DNA from: Microthrixaceae bacterium
GTDB taxonomy: Bacteria; Actinomycetota; Acidimicrobiia; Acidimicrobiales; Acidimicrobilacustridaceae
Length of the DNA: 11,275 nt
NCBI GenBank assembly: GCA_023264915.1
Contig: JAHFUU010000030.1
Coordinates: forward strand, 446-11,720
Direction: 5' to 3'
Positions 1-8,096 of the stretch are shown here, one piece after another (position 1 is the first letter of the stretch; every line of letters starts with the position of its first letter). The notes beneath the pieces are model-generated. The model worked only from the letters and a program-made list of their open reading frames with translations. It was not told the origin of the DNA and searched no databases. Made by a program: the position numbers and the translations under genes.

Positions 1-1458
1 GTGATCACGTTCGACGAGGTCGAGCATCTGAAGGCCAGCCATGCGTCGTGGGCGCTGCTCCGCGCCAACAACGCGGCACTCGTACTCAGCTTCTTGGAAC
101 GCGTGTTCGTCGATGCGAGCGCGAGCGCCATCCCCGCGTCGGCACTGGTCTCACAGCTCGACGACGAGCTGTACGCCCTGAACGAGCGGTTGGGTGCCGC
201 GGCCTTCCCCCGGACCGCAGCGGCGTACCTCGACGAGTGGGCATCGCCGCAGCACGGGTGGTTGCGCAAGTACTACCCGTCCGATTCCGATGAACCCCAC
301 TACGACCTGACGCCAGCCGTCGAGAAGGCGCTGGGATGGGTTCACGACCTGAAGCCACGTGAGTTCATCGGCACCGAGTCGCGGCTCAACACCATCTTCG
401 AGCTGTTGCGACAGATGGTCCACGGCGCCGACACGAATCCCGAGACCCGCCTCGGGCAGTTGCGCTGCCAGCGCGCCGAGCTCGACGAGCAGATAGCCCG
501 CGCCGAGCGCGGCGACGTCGATGTGCTCGACGCGGTTGGCCAGCGCGACCGCTATCAGCAGTTCGCTCGTACAGCTCGAGAGCTGCTGGCCGACTTCCGC
601 GAGGTCGAAGACAACTTCCGCCGGCTCGATCGCAGGTTGCGCGAGCAGGTGGCCTCGTGGGCAGGCTCGAAGGGTGAGCTGCTCGACGACGTGCTCGGCG
701 ACCGTGACGGCATCGCCGACTCGGATCAGGGTCGAAGCTTCCGGGCCTTCTATGACTTCCTGCTCTCGTTCGAGCGGCGGGCCGAGCTGACCGATCTCCT
801 CCGGGGCCTCGGCCAGATCGAATGCATCGATGACCTCGACTTGAGGTTGCTGCGCATCCACTACGACTGGATCGATGCCAGCGAGCGCACGCAAGCGACG
901 GTGCACCTGCTCTCCGAACAGCTCCGGCGATTCCTCGACGACCAGGTATGGCTCGAGAACCGGCGCGTGTTCGATCTGCTGCGCGGCATCGAGGCCAAGG
1001 CGCTGCAGCTCCGAGAGGTACGCAACCCTCAGGTCGCGATGGACATCGACGAGCCGAAGGTGTCGGTGAACCTCCCCTGCGAGCGTCCGCTGCACCGGCC
1101 GTCGCGGTCGGTCCCACTCGACACGAGGCCGATCGAAGCCGGGGATCACGACTTCGATTCCTCGGCGCTGCTCGATCAGATCCACGTCGACCGTGAGCAG
1201 CTCGTCCAGCGGGTGCTGCAATCTCTCGGTCCCCGACGGCAGGTCACCCTCGAGGAGGTGATCGCTCGCGAGAGCCTGAGCCACGGCCTGGCCGAGCTCG
1301 TCGGCTACCTCGCCCTGCGCGAGCCAGGCCTCGAGCTCGTCTTCGACGCCGAAGGGCGCGCCCACATCCGCTGGACCGCTGAGGCCGACGAGGAGATCGA
1401 GCGGGTCGCTGACATCCCTCGAGTCACGTTCAGTCGCCAACCTTCGGAGGCCCGATGA
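1..1458 (+). CDS. jetA: Wadjet defence protein JetA (DUF3375, MukF-like kleisin subunit)
   Basis: JetA is the kleisin-type subunit of the Wadjet SMC complex: it bridges the JetC ATPase heads and binds JetB, as MukF does in MukBEF. The 485-residue product matches the DUF3375 pattern. Residues 10-35 hold the family opening (KASHASWALLRANN then LVLSFLERVF). Residues 119-150 hold PREFIGTESRL followed by DTNPETRL, a family hallmark. A charged coiled-coil stretch runs from about 150 to 220, and a C-terminal winged-helix-like segment covers about 398-460. The GTG at base 1 is used because the family opening starts only about ten residues later; an upstream start cannot be excluded because the window begins here. 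The stop overlaps the jetB start by four bases (ATGA). Identity rests on remembered family motifs plus the full jetABCD context. Confidence 0.93.
   Translation: MITFDEVEHLKASHASWALLRANNAALVLSFLERVFVDASASAIPASALVSQLDDELYALNERLGAAAFPRTAAAYLDEWASPQHGWLRKYYPSDSDEPHYDLTPAVEKALGWVHDLKPREFIGTESRLNTIFELLRQMVHGADTNPETRLGQLRCQRAELDEQIARAERGDVDVLDAVGQRDRYQQFARTARELLADFREVEDNFRRLDRRLREQVASWAGSKGELLDDVLGDRDGIADSDQGRSFRAFYDFLLSFERRAELTDLLRGLGQIECIDDLDLRLLRIHYDWIDASERTQATVHLLSEQLRRFLDDQVWLENRRVFDLLRGIEAKALQLREVRNPQVAMDIDEPKVSVNLPCERPLHRPSRSVPLDTRPIEAGDHDFDSSALLDQIHVDREQLVQRVLQSLGPRRQVTLEEVIARESLSHGLAELVGYLALREPGLELVFDAEGRAHIRWTAEADEEIERVADIPRVTFSRQPSEAR
1446..1450 (+). promoter_or_regulatory. Ribosome binding site of jetB
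   Basis: GGAGG lies inside the end of jetA, four bases before the ATG at 1455. The ATG shares the ATGA overlap with the jetA stop. This supports the jetB start and translational coupling to jetA. Confidence 0.7.
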
Positions 1459-2066
1459 CAACCGCTTCCCCAACAGCACCGCCGCCGCCCGAGCTCTCAG
1501 TTGTCCTGGTCCAGCTCTTCAAGGGGCCCGTCTACAGGGACACCCACGACAAGTTGTGGGAACCGCTGTTGAAGCTGCGTGCGCCGATCAGCGATCACGT
1601 CAACGTGCTCGGTCTCCAGGTCGAGGTCGACGAGAGCGAGGGCTACGCGTTTTTGCGCAGCCGCCCGACTGACGACGACGACGACCAGCCGCAGGTCCCG
1701 CGGCTGGTCCCGCGCCGCCCGCTCTCGTTCCCTGTGAGCCTGCTCCTCGCCATCTTGCGCAAGAGGCTGGCCGAGTTCGACGCCACCAGCACCGACCCGC
1801 GCCTGGTGTTGAGCCGCGACGACATCGTCGAGATGATCCGCCTGTTCATGCCCGACTCGTCCAACGAGGCACGGCTGGTCGAGAACATCGATGCCTACAT
1901 CTCCAAGGTCGTCGACCTCGGGTTCTTGCGCCGGCTGCGCGGTGACGACGAGCAGTTCGAGGTGCGCCGGATCCTCAAGGCCTTCGTCGACGGGCACTGG
2001 CTGGCCGAGCTCGACCAGCGGCTCGACGACTACCTGGCGCAACTGAGATCAAGCGAGGTCAGCTGA
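1455..2066 (+). CDS. jetB: Wadjet defence protein JetB (DUF4194, MukE-like KITE subunit)
   Basis: JetB is the KITE-type winged-helix subunit that associates with the JetA kleisin in the Wadjet loop-extrusion complex, analogous to MukE. The product has 203 residues, normal for the family. DUF4194 features are visible: LFKGPVYRDTHDKLW at residues 21-35, EGYAFLRSRP at 62-71, PRLVPRRPLSFPVSLLLAIL at about 82-101, and the strongly conserved DSSNEARLVENIDAYISKVV stretch, followed by LGFLRRL and FEVRRILKAFVDGHWL near the C-terminus. A run of five aspartates (residues 73-77), encoded by five GAC codons, forms an acidic linker. The ATG sits in an ATGA overlap with jetA behind a GGAGG site. The stop shares one base with the jetC start (TGATG). 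Function is inferred from family and operon order. Confidence 0.93.
   Translation: MTTASPTAPPPPELSVVLVQLFKGPVYRDTHDKLWEPLLKLRAPISDHVNVLGLQVEVDESEGYAFLRSRPTDDDDDQPQVPRLVPRRPLSFPVSLLLAILRKRLAEFDATSTDPRLVLSRDDIVEMIRLFMPDSSNEARLVENIDAYISKVVDLGFLRRLRGDDEQFEVRRILKAFVDGHWLAELDQRLDDYLAQLRSSEVS
2055..2058 (+). promoter_or_regulatory. Ribosome binding site of jetC
   Basis: GAGG seven bases before the jetC ATG at 2066, inside the 3' end of jetB. It supports the 2066 start within the TGATG junction. Confidence 0.55.
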
Positions 2067-5000
2067 TGGACACCTTCGAACAACCGGTGCTCGAGCTGCA
2101 CCCCGGCACGCTCCCTGGTTGCCGCCTTCGCCGCTTGGAGGTGTTCAACTGGGGCACCTTCGACCAACGGGTGTGGAGCTTGCATATCGAGGGCCGCAAC
2201 GCACTGCTCACCGGCGACATCGGATCGGGCAAGTCGACACTTGTCGACGCGATCACGACCCTGCTGCTCCCGGCGAACCGGATCTCCTACAACAAGGCAG
2301 CGGGCGCGGGCATCCGCGAGCGCGACCTTCGCTCCTACGTGCTCGGTCACTACAAGTCAGAACGAAACGAGACGACCGGCTCGTCGCGGCCGGTCGGTTT
2401 GCGGGGCCCTGCCAGCTACTCGGTGATCCTCGGCGTCTTCGGCAACGAGGGGTTCGGCGTGACGGTCACGCTCGCGCAGGTCTTCCGCGCGAAAGATGCC
2501 GACCAGGGCCAGCCCGAGCGGTTCTACGTCGTCGCCGACGGCGAGCTCTCGATCGAGAAGCACTTCTCGGAGTTCGGCGACGACTTCAAGGGCCTCAGGC
2601 GCAAGCTGCGCGACGCCGGGGCCGACCTCTATGACAGCTTCCCCGACTACGGCAAGCACTACCGGCGCCAGCTCGGCATCGAGTCCGAGCAGGCGATGGA
2701 TCTCTTCCATCAGACCGTGTCGATGAAGTCGGTCGACAACCTCAACGACTTCGTCCGGGCGCACATGCTCGAACCGTTCGACACGCGGAGCCGCATCGAC
2801 GGGCTCATCGACCACTTCGACGATCTCACGCGAGCACACGATGCTGTCTTGCGGGCACGAGCTCAGCTCGAGCTGCTCAACCCGCTCTCAGTCGACCTCG
2901 ACGCCCACGACGGGCTCGATCGCCTGCTTGCACAGCTTGCCCGCGTGGCCGATGCCCTGCCGTTCTTCTACGCCGCGCGCACGAAGGCCCTGGTCGAGGC
3001 CGACCTGGTCCGCATCGACGAACGCCTCGGCTCGATGCTGGCCGAGATCGACGCCGGGCAGCGGGCGAACCGGCGGCTGCGCGAGCAAGAGGTCCAGCTC
3101 AGCATCGAGATCGCTCAGGCTGGTGGCGATCGCTTGGCTCGCATCGAGCAAGAGATCCTCACGTGCGAGGCCGACGAACCGAAGCGTCGATCGAGGTTCG
3201 AGCGCTTCAACGAGCTCCTGCGAGACGCGGGCCTCGACCAGGTTGCTGTCAGGGAGCAGTTCGAGCGTGCTCGCGAGCGCATCGGGTCCCGCGAGGACGA
3301 GCTGAGCACCAAGGCGGCCGAGCTCGAGAACGACCTGACCGAACGCCGGCACGAGCAGAGGGCCCTCGATGGCGAGTCCCGGTCCGTCAACGACGAGCTG
3401 CGCAGCCTCCGGTCCCGGCAGACCAACCTTCCCCGACGCAGCCTCGAGCTGCGCGAGTCGCTGTGTGGCGACCTCGCGATCGAGGTCGACGAGCTGCCGT
3501 TCGCCGGCGAGCTGTTGCAGGTCCGCGAGGACGCCCTCGAGTGGGAGGGCGCGGCAGAGCGTGTGCTTCGCAACTTCGCGCTCTCACTGCTCGTGCCCGA
3601 CGAGCACTACGAGGCCGTGGCTTCATGGATCGACCAGGCCCACCTCAACGCGCGCATCGTCTACTTCCGGGTCCCCGTTCGTGTGGCAGCGAGCTCGACC
3701 CCCGAGCGCCGGGGTGCCACGCCGCTTCTGCTCGACATGGTCGAGATCAAGCCCGGCACCGTGTTCGAGCCTTTCCTGCGGGCCGAGCTCGCTCGCCGGG
3801 CCAACCACTTCTGCGTCGCGTCGGTGACCGACTTCCGCACCGCCGACAAGGCGGTCACCCGCCGAGGCCAGATCAAAGAGAGGAATCGTCACGAGAAGGA
3901 CGACCGGCGCCGCATCGACGACCGCCGCGAGTACGTGCTCGGCTGGACGAACGAGCAGAAGATCGAGGCGCTCATCGCCGACGCGCAGCGATTGCACGAG
4001 CGTCTTCAAGATCTCGCAGGCCGCGTGGCAGATCTCGAACGGCGGCGGCGCGATGTGGCAGGGCAGCTCACGAACCTGGCCGGCTTGCGTGAGCACAACA
4101 ACTGGGACGACCTCAACTGGCAGTCCCTCGTCAACCAGGTCGCCGCCCTGCGCGGCGAATCAGAGCGCATCCGCACCTCATCTGACGAGCTGGCGACGTT
4201 GACCGCCGAGCGCGACCGCGTCGGTCGCGAGCTGACCGAGCTCGCCGACGACATCGAGCGCCTGCACGAAGAGGTCGGCGGCGCCCGAAGCGAGCGACGG
4301 CGAGCCGCGGAGCAGCTCGACCGGGCCGAGAGCCTGCTGTCAGACGAGTCAGCCTCAGAGGTCGCCCGGCAGGTGTTCGGGTCAGTCGAGCAACTCCTGG
4401 CGGGGCTCGAGATCGGCATCACCGATGCAGCGAGCGTGCGTGACGTCGAGCACGCGTCGAGGCAGGCGATCCAGCGGCAACGAGACGGGGCGCTCACGAA
4501 GCAGTCCGCGCTCACCAACAGGATCGTGCGCGCAATGACCGCGTTCAGGAACGAGTACCCGCAAGAGACCTCCGAGCTCGATGACTCGCTGGCCTCGGCA
4601 GCCGAGTACCGGGCGTTGCACGCCCGCGTCCGCACCGACGACCTTCCGCGGTTCGAGCACCAGTTCAAGGAGTACCTCAACCAGAACACGATCCGTGACA
4701 TCGCCAACCTCGCCGCGCAGCTCAACAAGCAGGAAGAGGTCATCCGAGAGCGGGTCGAGCGCATCAACGGGTCGCTGTACGACATCGACTACAACGACGG
4801 CCGCTACATCAGGTTGATGCCCGATCGCACGCCGAACACCGAGATCCGCGAGTTCCGTGGCGAGCTGCGTGCCTGCACGGACAACGTGGTCAGCAGCCAG
4901 TCCGACCAGTACTCCGAAGCGCGGTTCCTCCAGGTGAAGGCGATCGTCGAGAGGTTCAAGGGGCGCGAAGGCTCCGTCGACCACGACCGGGCCTGGACGC

Positions 5001-5458
5001 GCCGGGTGACCGACGTCAGGCAGTGGTTCGTGTTCTCGGCCTCCGAGCGCTGGCGTGAGGACGATTCCGAGTACGAGAGCTACACCGACTCCGGCGGCAA
5101 GTCCGGGGGTCAGAAGGAGAAGCTCGCCTACACCATCCTCGCGGCGTCCCTGGCATACCAGTTCAAGCTCGAGTTCGACGTGTCGAGGTCCAAGACGTTC
5201 CGCTTCGTCGTGATCGACGAGGCGTTCGGTCGCGGTTCGGACGACTCGACCCGCTATGCCCTCGACCTGTTCACGCGGCTCGGCCTTCAGCTGCTCATCG
5301 TCACGCCGTTGCAGAAGATCCACGTGATCGAACCGCACGTTTCCGCCGTAGGGTTCGTCGACAACCTCCACGGAAACTTCTCGCGGTTGCAGTGCCTCAA
5401 GGTCGAAGAGCACCGCCGCCGCCGCGCCGAGCAGGCCGGTACGGACGTCCACGCCTGA
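2066..5458 (+). CDS. jetC: Wadjet SMC-like ATPase JetC (MukB/SbcC-type)
   Basis: JetC is the motor of Wadjet: an SMC-like ATPase whose ATP-driven loop extrusion lets the complex sense small circular DNA and present it to JetD. The product has 1130 residues. The N-terminal head begins with RRLEVFNWGTFD (residues 22-33), followed by Walker A GDIGSGKS at 50-57 (Lys56). The family stretch TVSMKSVDNLNDFVRAHMLE covers about 217-236. Long charged coiled-coil arms (about 305-465 and 625-800) flank a hinge-like region (about 466-620). The C-terminal head carries the ABC signature SGGQKEK at 1013-1019 and Walker B FVVIDEAFG with Asp1051 and catalytic Glu1052. All ATPase motifs are intact. The start overlaps the jetB stop by one base, and jetD begins two bases after the stop. 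Without the neighbours it might be called a generic SbcC-like ATPase; the operon settles the assignment. Confidence 0.95.
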   Translation: MDTFEQPVLELHPGTLPGCRLRRLEVFNWGTFDQRVWSLHIEGRNALLTGDIGSGKSTLVDAITTLLLPANRISYNKAAGAGIRERDLRSYVLGHYKSERNETTGSSRPVGLRGPASYSVILGVFGNEGFGVTVTLAQVFRAKDADQGQPERFYVVADGELSIEKHFSEFGDDFKGLRRKLRDAGADLYDSFPDYGKHYRRQLGIESEQAMDLFHQTVSMKSVDNLNDFVRAHMLEPFDTRSRIDGLIDHFDDLTRAHDAVLRARAQLELLNPLSVDLDAHDGLDRLLAQLARVADALPFFYAARTKALVEADLVRIDERLGSMLAEIDAGQRANRRLREQEVQLSIEIAQAGGDRLARIEQEILTCEADEPKRRSRFERFNELLRDAGLDQVAVREQFERARERIGSREDELSTKAAELENDLTERRHEQRALDGESRSVNDELRSLRSRQTNLPRRSLELRESLCGDLAIEVDELPFAGELLQVREDALEWEGAAERVLRNFALSLLVPDEHYEAVASWIDQAHLNARIVYFRVPVRVAASSTPERRGATPLLLDMVEIKPGTVFEPFLRAELARRANHFCVASVTDFRTADKAVTRRGQIKERNRHEKDDRRRIDDRREYVLGWTNEQKIEALIADAQRLHERLQDLAGRVADLERRRRDVAGQLTNLAGLREHNNWDDLNWQSLVNQVAALRGESERIRTSSDELATLTAERDRVGRELTELADDIERLHEEVGGARSERRRAAEQLDRAESLLSDESASEVARQVFGSVEQLLAGLEIGITDAASVRDVEHASRQAIQRQRDGALTKQSALTNRIVRAMTAFRNEYPQETSELDDSLASAAEYRALHARVRTDDLPRFEHQFKEYLNQNTIRDIANLAAQLNKQEEVIRERVERINGSLYDIDYNDGRYIRLMPDRTPNTEIREFRGELRACTDNVVSSQSDQYSEARFLQVKAIVERFKGREGSVDHDRAWTRRVTDVRQWFVFSASERWREDDSEYESYTDSGGKSGGQKEKLAYTILAASLAYQFKLEFDVSRSKTFRFVVIDEAFGRGSDDSTRYALDLFTRLGLQLLIVTPLQKIHVIEPHVSAVGFVDNLHGNFSRLQCLKVEEHRRRRAEQAGTDVHA

Positions 5459-5460
5459 CC

Positions 5461-6651
5461 ATGGCAACACGGTGGACGCGTGTGCCCGACGTCGCCGCCG
5501 TGCTGCGCAAGCGTTGGGATCGCGGCCAGTACCTGCGGTCCTACGCGGCCGGTGAACCGTGGCAGGTCGTGCGGATCCCGGTGAAGGCGCCGACCGCAGT
5601 CGAGGTTCGTGACGATCTCGACGATGTGATCAAGTGGGCCGAGTCGTTCCGGCGTGACAGCCACACGGCTGGTGGGCGGCCCCGGTTCGGGCTCGAGCAC
5701 CGCACGGTGAAGGGCAAGGGCATGGGATCCAACGAGCTTCCTCGCGCCGTGCTCGTGCAGACCTTCGATCAGCTCTGCTCACTCCTCGGGACCTCTGCTG
5801 AGGTCGCGAGGCTGGACTCGATCCTGGTTCAGACCCGCGAACGGGCTCCTGAGCTAGGGCAGTGGGTGATCGACAACCCGACAGCAGCGCTGGAACACCA
5901 CGACGATTGGGATGACCTGCTGGCGACGGTGCGCTGGGTCGCAGACCGCGACACGGCGCACCTCTACCTGCGTCACCTCGATCTGGAAGGCATCGACACC
6001 AAGTTCGTCGAGCGCCATCAGCGCCTCCTGGGCCAACTCCTGATGGTCGCCCTGTCGCCGCAACGGGTGCAACCTGACGCAGTCGGCTTCGCCGCCCGTT
6101 TCGGCTTCCGAACGAAACCCGACTACACACGGTTCCGCCTGCTCTGCGACCTCCCCACGTTTCCAGCTGAGATCAGCGAGCTTCGGCTGCGCACCGACGA
6201 GCTGGCAACGATCGACCTTCCTGTGAGGACGGTGTTCGTCGTCGAGAACGAGATCAGCTACCTCGCCTTCCCAGAGGTTCGCGACGCCATCGTCGCCTTC
6301 GGCGAGGGCTTCCATGTGGCTTCGCTCGAGCGCCTCCCTTGGTTGCGCGATCGCGAGATCGTCTACTGGGGCGACATCGACACCCACGGCTTTTCGATCC
6401 TGAACCGCGTTCGGGCCCGGTTCGGCAACGTGCGATCGATCCTCATGGATCACCAGACCCTGCTCGCGCACCAGCGGCAGCTCGTCACCGAAGCGAGCCC
6501 CACCCGCGAGACCCTCGATCACCTCACGAGCCAGGAGAACGCGCTGTACCAGGATCTCATCGAGGATCGCTTCGGGCCCTCGGTCCGGCTGGAACAAGAG
6601 CGGGTCCGCTTCTCCCTCGTCGACGAAGCGCTCTGGCCATGGAGGCGATGA
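5461..6651 (+). CDS. jetD: Wadjet nuclease JetD (DUF3322 + DUF2220, toprim fold)
   Basis: JetD is the nuclease of Wadjet; in the family it works as a topoisomerase VI-like dimer that cleaves DNA held by JetABC. The product has 396 residues. The N-terminal part (about 1-190, DUF3322-like) opens with a WTRV...VLRKRWDRGQYL pattern. The C-terminal part (about 200-396, DUF2220) carries the toprim acidic residues: VFVVENE at 258-264 (Glu262, Glu264) and WGDIDTHG at 303-310 (Asp305, Asp307). A closing motif LEQERVRFSLVDEALWP lies at 377-393. Both acidic clusters are intact, so the enzyme is probably active. The ATG at 5461 is chosen because the family N-terminus starts there. An in-frame GTG at 5392 would only add 23 low-complexity residues overlapping jetC. 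No clear Shine-Dalgarno precedes the ATG, so translation probably depends on ribosomes finishing jetC. Confidence 0.94.
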   Translation: MATRWTRVPDVAAVLRKRWDRGQYLRSYAAGEPWQVVRIPVKAPTAVEVRDDLDDVIKWAESFRRDSHTAGGRPRFGLEHRTVKGKGMGSNELPRAVLVQTFDQLCSLLGTSAEVARLDSILVQTRERAPELGQWVIDNPTAALEHHDDWDDLLATVRWVADRDTAHLYLRHLDLEGIDTKFVERHQRLLGQLLMVALSPQRVQPDAVGFAARFGFRTKPDYTRFRLLCDLPTFPAEISELRLRTDELATIDLPVRTVFVVENEISYLAFPEVRDAIVAFGEGFHVASLERLPWLRDREIVYWGDIDTHGFSILNRVRARFGNVRSILMDHQTLLAHQRQLVTEASPTRETLDHLTSQENALYQDLIEDRFGPSVRLEQERVRFSLVDEALWPWRR

Positions 6652-6763
6652 TCGGCGCGATGGGCGACGAGGGGGAGTCGTGCATGGCTCACAGCGCCCG
6701 CGGAAGCCAGCTCGCTTGGCCGGTAGGCTTTGGTCGGTCCACAGTTGTGCAACCGCGAGAGAC

Positions 6764-6769
6764 GAGGGG
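6764..6769 (+). promoter_or_regulatory. Ribosome binding site deciding the start of the propeller protein
   Basis: GAGGGG with an eight-base spacer to the GTG at 6778. It favours this GTG over the in-frame GTG at 6730, which has no such site and would put 16 polar residues in front of the signal peptide. Confidence 0.65.
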
Positions 6770-6777
6770 TTCAAGCT

Positions 6778-8004
6778 GTGAAAGCAAACCAGGTCCTGCA
6801 AGGTTGCGGTCAACTCCTCACTCGGGCGGCTCGGGCAGCAGCGCTGGCCGCGATCGTGCTCGTCGCTGTGTGCGCGCAACCGTCCCAGGCCGCCGGTGGC
6901 GACTGGCCCGCCCCGCCGGCCCCAGGCGCATTCCGCGCGGCCGCCGCTGCGAGCCCCCAGCAGGGAGTGCAGATCGTAAGGGGTGGTGACGGGCGGCTCG
7001 AGGCCTTCTGCTGGTGCGTGTACAACGGCCTGAAGCACACCTACCAGGTGGTGCCAAACGGACCGTGGGTGCCGTGGGAGACCTTCCCGGGATCCTTCAT
7101 AGACGTGCCCACGGTCATCTCGAACACCGACGGGCGTCTCGAGCTCTTCGCGAAGAGCCCGACGGGGGGCGCGGTCCACGCCTGGCAGATGTGGGTTGGA
7201 GGGCCCTTCTCTGCGTTCGCCTCACTCGACGCGGGTGCGCCGGTGTACAAGAGTCCCGCCGTGACGCGCAACGCTGACGGGCGGCTCGAGGCCTTCTACC
7301 AGAACTGCACCGGCGCTGGTGGTGTCTGCGCAGCGAGCGAGAGGGTGATGCACACCTGGCAGGTGTCACCAGGCGGCGCCTGGAGCTCACCGGTGCAGCT
7401 CTCGCCGGTTGCGATCGGTCCGGCCCCGATCACCGTCTTCTCCAACGTGAACGGCACGATCGAGCTGTACTTGTTCAACGGTACCGGGTTGTACGGTGCC
7501 AAGCAGACAGGGGTCACCTGGACGCTGTCGACGCCTTCTGCCCCGCCGGGCGCACCAACTTCGCTGTTCCCGTTCTCCGTCGCTACGAACCTCGACGGCC
7601 GGGTCGAGCTGTTCGCGCCGACAGGCTCGGGCTTGTTCCACAGGTGGCAGACCACGCCGAGCGGGGCCTGGAGCGATTGGTACGTCCTTTCGGCTCTGAC
7701 CACTGACAACGTGACGGCGGGTCGAAACGCAGATGGCCGCATCGAGGTCTTCTCCTCGACCGATGCCACCTGGACCACCTGGCACGTCTGGCAGAACGCT
7801 CCTGGTGCCGGCTGGTCCTCGTCGGTTCCCCTGCCGGGTGGTGGCTCGGTTCGCTATGCGGCCGGCGTCGCCACCAACGCCGACAGCCGACTCGAGGTCT
7901 TCCTGTTCGAGTTCAACGCCGACCTGGTCTCTGGCAACCTGTACCACTCCTGGCAGCAGAACCCCAGCCTTGGCCCGTGGTCACCGGTCTTCCCGCTGCC
8001 CTGA
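6778..8004 (+). CDS. Secreted seven-bladed beta-propeller, PLL/tectonin-like lectin
   Basis: This is a predicted exported protein of 408 residues. A twin-arginine-free signal peptide has basic residues near 16-19, a hydrophobic core at about 20-33 and a likely cut after Ala38 (PSQA). The rest is seven imperfect repeats of 46-58 residues centred on N-x-D-G-R-[LIV]-E-x-F. The cores start at residues 71, 118, 167, 225, 273, 319 and 369; the fourth is degenerate (NGTIELYLF). Most repeats also hold an H-x-[WY]-Q motif followed by G-x-W-S (for example MHTWQ, FHRWQ, WHVWQ, YHSWQ). This fits a seven-bladed propeller of the PLL lectin/tectonin-like kind, where blades bind sugars. Carbohydrate binding here is inference, and the ligand is unknown. 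Blade 3 has an insert with two cysteines, a possible disulfide. The gene lies 126 bases after jetD with its own ribosome binding site and looks like an independent unit. Confidence 0.8.
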   Translation: MKANQVLQGCGQLLTRAARAAALAAIVLVAVCAQPSQAAGGDWPAPPAPGAFRAAAAASPQQGVQIVRGGDGRLEAFCWCVYNGLKHTYQVVPNGPWVPWETFPGSFIDVPTVISNTDGRLELFAKSPTGGAVHAWQMWVGGPFSAFASLDAGAPVYKSPAVTRNADGRLEAFYQNCTGAGGVCAASERVMHTWQVSPGGAWSSPVQLSPVAIGPAPITVFSNVNGTIELYLFNGTGLYGAKQTGVTWTLSTPSAPPGAPTSLFPFSVATNLDGRVELFAPTGSGLFHRWQTTPSGAWSDWYVLSALTTDNVTAGRNADGRIEVFSSTDATWTTWHVWQNAPGAGWSSSVPLPGGGSVRYAAGVATNADSRLEVFLFEFNADLVSGNLYHSWQQNPSLGPWSPVFPLP

Positions 8005-8006
8005 GG

Positions 8007-8035
8007 GCCGAGTGACATCGTCGGTCCTGCTCGGC
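8007..8035 (+). terminator. Possible terminator hairpin after the propeller gene
   Basis: GCCGAG (8007-8012) pairs with CTCGGC (8030-8035), with an inner GAC/GTC pair set. It starts two bases after the stop codon of the propeller gene. There is no T-run, so a factor-independent role is uncertain. Confidence 0.35.
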
Positions 8036-8071
8036 TAAAGGCGCCTCGCGAATCGACACCTCGTCAGCAGA

Positions 8072-8086
8072 GGGCGTTGACCGCCC
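8072..8086. terminator. Possible terminator hairpin between convergent genes
   Basis: GGGCG (8072-8076) and CGCCC (8082-8086) form a 5-bp GC stem with a 5-base loop. It lies 10 bases beyond the stop of the GGDEF-EAL gene on the minus strand and 67 bases beyond the propeller stop. No T-run follows on either strand, so this is only a candidate. Confidence 0.3.
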
Positions 8087-8096
8087 GGGGCTGCGC

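Noticed and set aside
151..1479. Long open frame on the minus strand opposite jetA (442 codons)
   Set aside because: It lies wholly antisense to the well-matched jetA, has Leu/Val/Asp-rich composition typical of reversed GC-rich codons, and shows no family motif.
3163..4092. Plus-strand open frame of 309 codons inside jetC
   Set aside because: Arg/Ala/Pro-rich shifted frame of jetC, typical of GC-rich shadows.
4382..5470. Long minus-strand open frame opposite the jetC head region
   Set aside because: Antisense shadow of the conserved ABC signature and Walker B region; no recognisable domain.
6706..6720. Small hairpin GCCAG/TTGGC after jetD
   Set aside because: Only four or five weak pairs with one G-U and no T-run; not enough for a terminator call.
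6652..6777. Promoter between jetD and the propeller gene (for example TAGGCT at 6724-6729)
   Set aside because: A -10-like hexamer is present but no acceptable -35 box lies at 16-18 bases. A promoter is expected here but I cannot place it.
6865..6880. Lipobox in the propeller signal peptide (VAVC at residues 29-32)
   Set aside because: Valine just before the cysteine is a poor fit to the lipobox, and a normal S-x-A signal peptidase I site follows at residues 36-38.
5854..7179. Minus-strand open frame spanning the jetD end and propeller start
   Set aside because: It crosses two supported genes and the gap between them on the other strand; no motif or ribosome binding site.
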